Assembly: GCA_003695085.1 (NCBI GenBank)
Contig: RFIV01000233.1
Span: forward strand, 1 to 14,025
From: Gammaproteobacteria bacterium
Lineage (GTDB): Bacteria > Pseudomonadota > Gammaproteobacteria > Pseudomonadales > Oleiphilaceae
Reading direction: 5' to 3'
Length of the DNA: 14,025 bases
The position numbers and the translations under genes were made by a program. Positions 13,346 through 14,025 of this stretch are shown here, one piece after another (the first letter of the stretch is position 1; each line of letters starts with the position of its first letter). Below the pieces are notes generated by a model, which worked only from the letters and a program-made list of their open reading frames with translations, searched no databases and was not told the DNA's origin.

Positions 13346-14025
13346 ATGGCTGATCTTCTGAGCAGTATCGACGCACGCACGAAGCTGGTGGGCGAGAACC
13401 GGCTGGAACTCCTGTTGTTCCGGCTGGCGGGTCGTCAGCTCTACGCACTGAATGTATTCAAGATCCAGGAAGTGCTCAAGCTGCCGAACCTGACCGCCAT
13501 TCCCAATCGCCACCCGAACGTCATCGGTGTGACGCACATCCGGGATACAACTGTACCGGTGATCAACCTTTCCCAGGCCATTCGGTTAACGCCGCTCGAT
13601 CCGGCGCAGGCCGATACCATCATTGTGTGTGAGTATAACCGGCAGGTGCAGGCCTTTCTGGTGGGGGGCGTGGAGCGCATCGTCAACATGAACTGGGAGC
13701 AGATCCTGCCGCCACCCAAGGGGGTGGGCAAGTACCATTACGTGACAGCCATTACCCACTACAACGACGAGATTGTGGAAATCATTGATGTGGAGCGGGT
13801 GCTGGCGGATATTTCACCCCCATCCACGGCGGTCTCTCAGGAATTGCTCAGCGATGAAATCCGGGCGCAGACGCACGGGCGGGAAATCCTGCTTGTGGAT
13901 GATTCGCCGGTTGCGCTGGCACAGGCACAGGACACGCTGTCGCATCTGGGGATCAGTGCCATCACGGCCAGCAACGGCCAGGAAGCGCTGGACAGGCTCA
14001 AGACCTGGGCCGACCAGGGAATGGA
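13346..14025 (+). CDS. cheV: Chemotaxis protein CheV, N-terminal part (3' end beyond the window)
   Basis: CheW-receiver fusion that couples chemoreceptors to CheA and can be phosphorylated for adaptation; cytoplasmic, at the receptor array. The visible 226 codons contain the CheW-like domain (about residues 15-160), with LLLFRLAGRQLYALNVFKIQ, IPNRHPNVIGVTHIRDTTVP and HYNDEIVEIIDVERVL. A linker follows, then the start of the receiver domain at REILLVDDSPVAL with the acidic pair D185/D186. The phosphate-accepting aspartate should lie just beyond the window edge, since full CheV is about 310 residues. ATG 13346 has GGGA at 13335-13338, 7 bases upstream. Its presence indicates a chemotactic, probably flagellated cell. 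Confidence 0.95.
   Translation, partial: MADLLSSIDARTKLVGENRLELLLFRLAGRQLYALNVFKIQEVLKLPNLTAIPNRHPNVIGVTHIRDTTVPVINLSQAIRLTPLDPAQADTIIVCEYNRQVQAFLVGGVERIVNMNWEQILPPPKGVGKYHYVTAITHYNDEIVEIIDVERVLADISPPSTAVSQELLSDEIRAQTHGREILLVDDSPVALAQAQDTLSHLGISAITASNGQEALDRLKTWADQGM

Overview
This window is ordinary chromosomal DNA of a motile, probably marine or environmental gammaproteobacterium. The evidence is a base composition of roughly 60% G+C judged by eye, a proS with an inserted editing domain, cheV, a YfcH-type epimerase, a single-domain CbiX-like protein, DUF924 and an EAL-domain protein. I see no insertion sequence, phage gene, CRISPR array or rRNA. Genus is not determinable from the sequence alone; Marinobacter, Alcanivorax and related groups are plausible but unproven. 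No gap between genes exceeds 300 bases. The largest are 9962-10211 and 12945-13121, and both hold regulatory signals.

Layout. Positions 1-1241 (minus) hold the N-terminal three quarters of proS, which runs off the left edge. Divergent from it is a small hotdog-fold thioesterase-like gene (1381-1815). Next come a TetR-family regulator (1876-2508) and a tight same-strand cluster (2539-7171) coding for a PLP-dependent alanine-racemase-fold enzyme, a GMC flavoprotein oxidoreductase, a small protein overlapping it by four bases, and an aldehyde dehydrogenase. This is the most interesting part of the window. It looks like a self-contained redox pathway in which an alcohol and/or a beta-hydroxy amino acid is taken to an aldehyde and then to an acid, under local TetR control. 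The substrate is unknown.

Positions 7206-9286 (minus) hold a three-gene run: a CbiX/SirB-like chelatase domain, a YfcH-family SDR epimerase, and a lone periplasmic solute-binding protein with a TTG start. Divergent from these is a DUF924 gene (9350-9961). A second TetR-family regulator (10212-10937) follows, preceded by an extended -10 promoter and two inverted repeats that look like operators. Its stop codon abuts the stop of a convergent cyclic-di-GMP phosphodiesterase candidate (10938-12944), which has an intact EAL active site behind a long N-terminal region that I cannot assign. The window ends with a tRNA-Gly(GCC) under a near-consensus sigma-70 promoter and the first two thirds of cheV, whose leader contains a perfect inverted repeat.

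All functions are assigned from motifs read by eye. No database search was possible.
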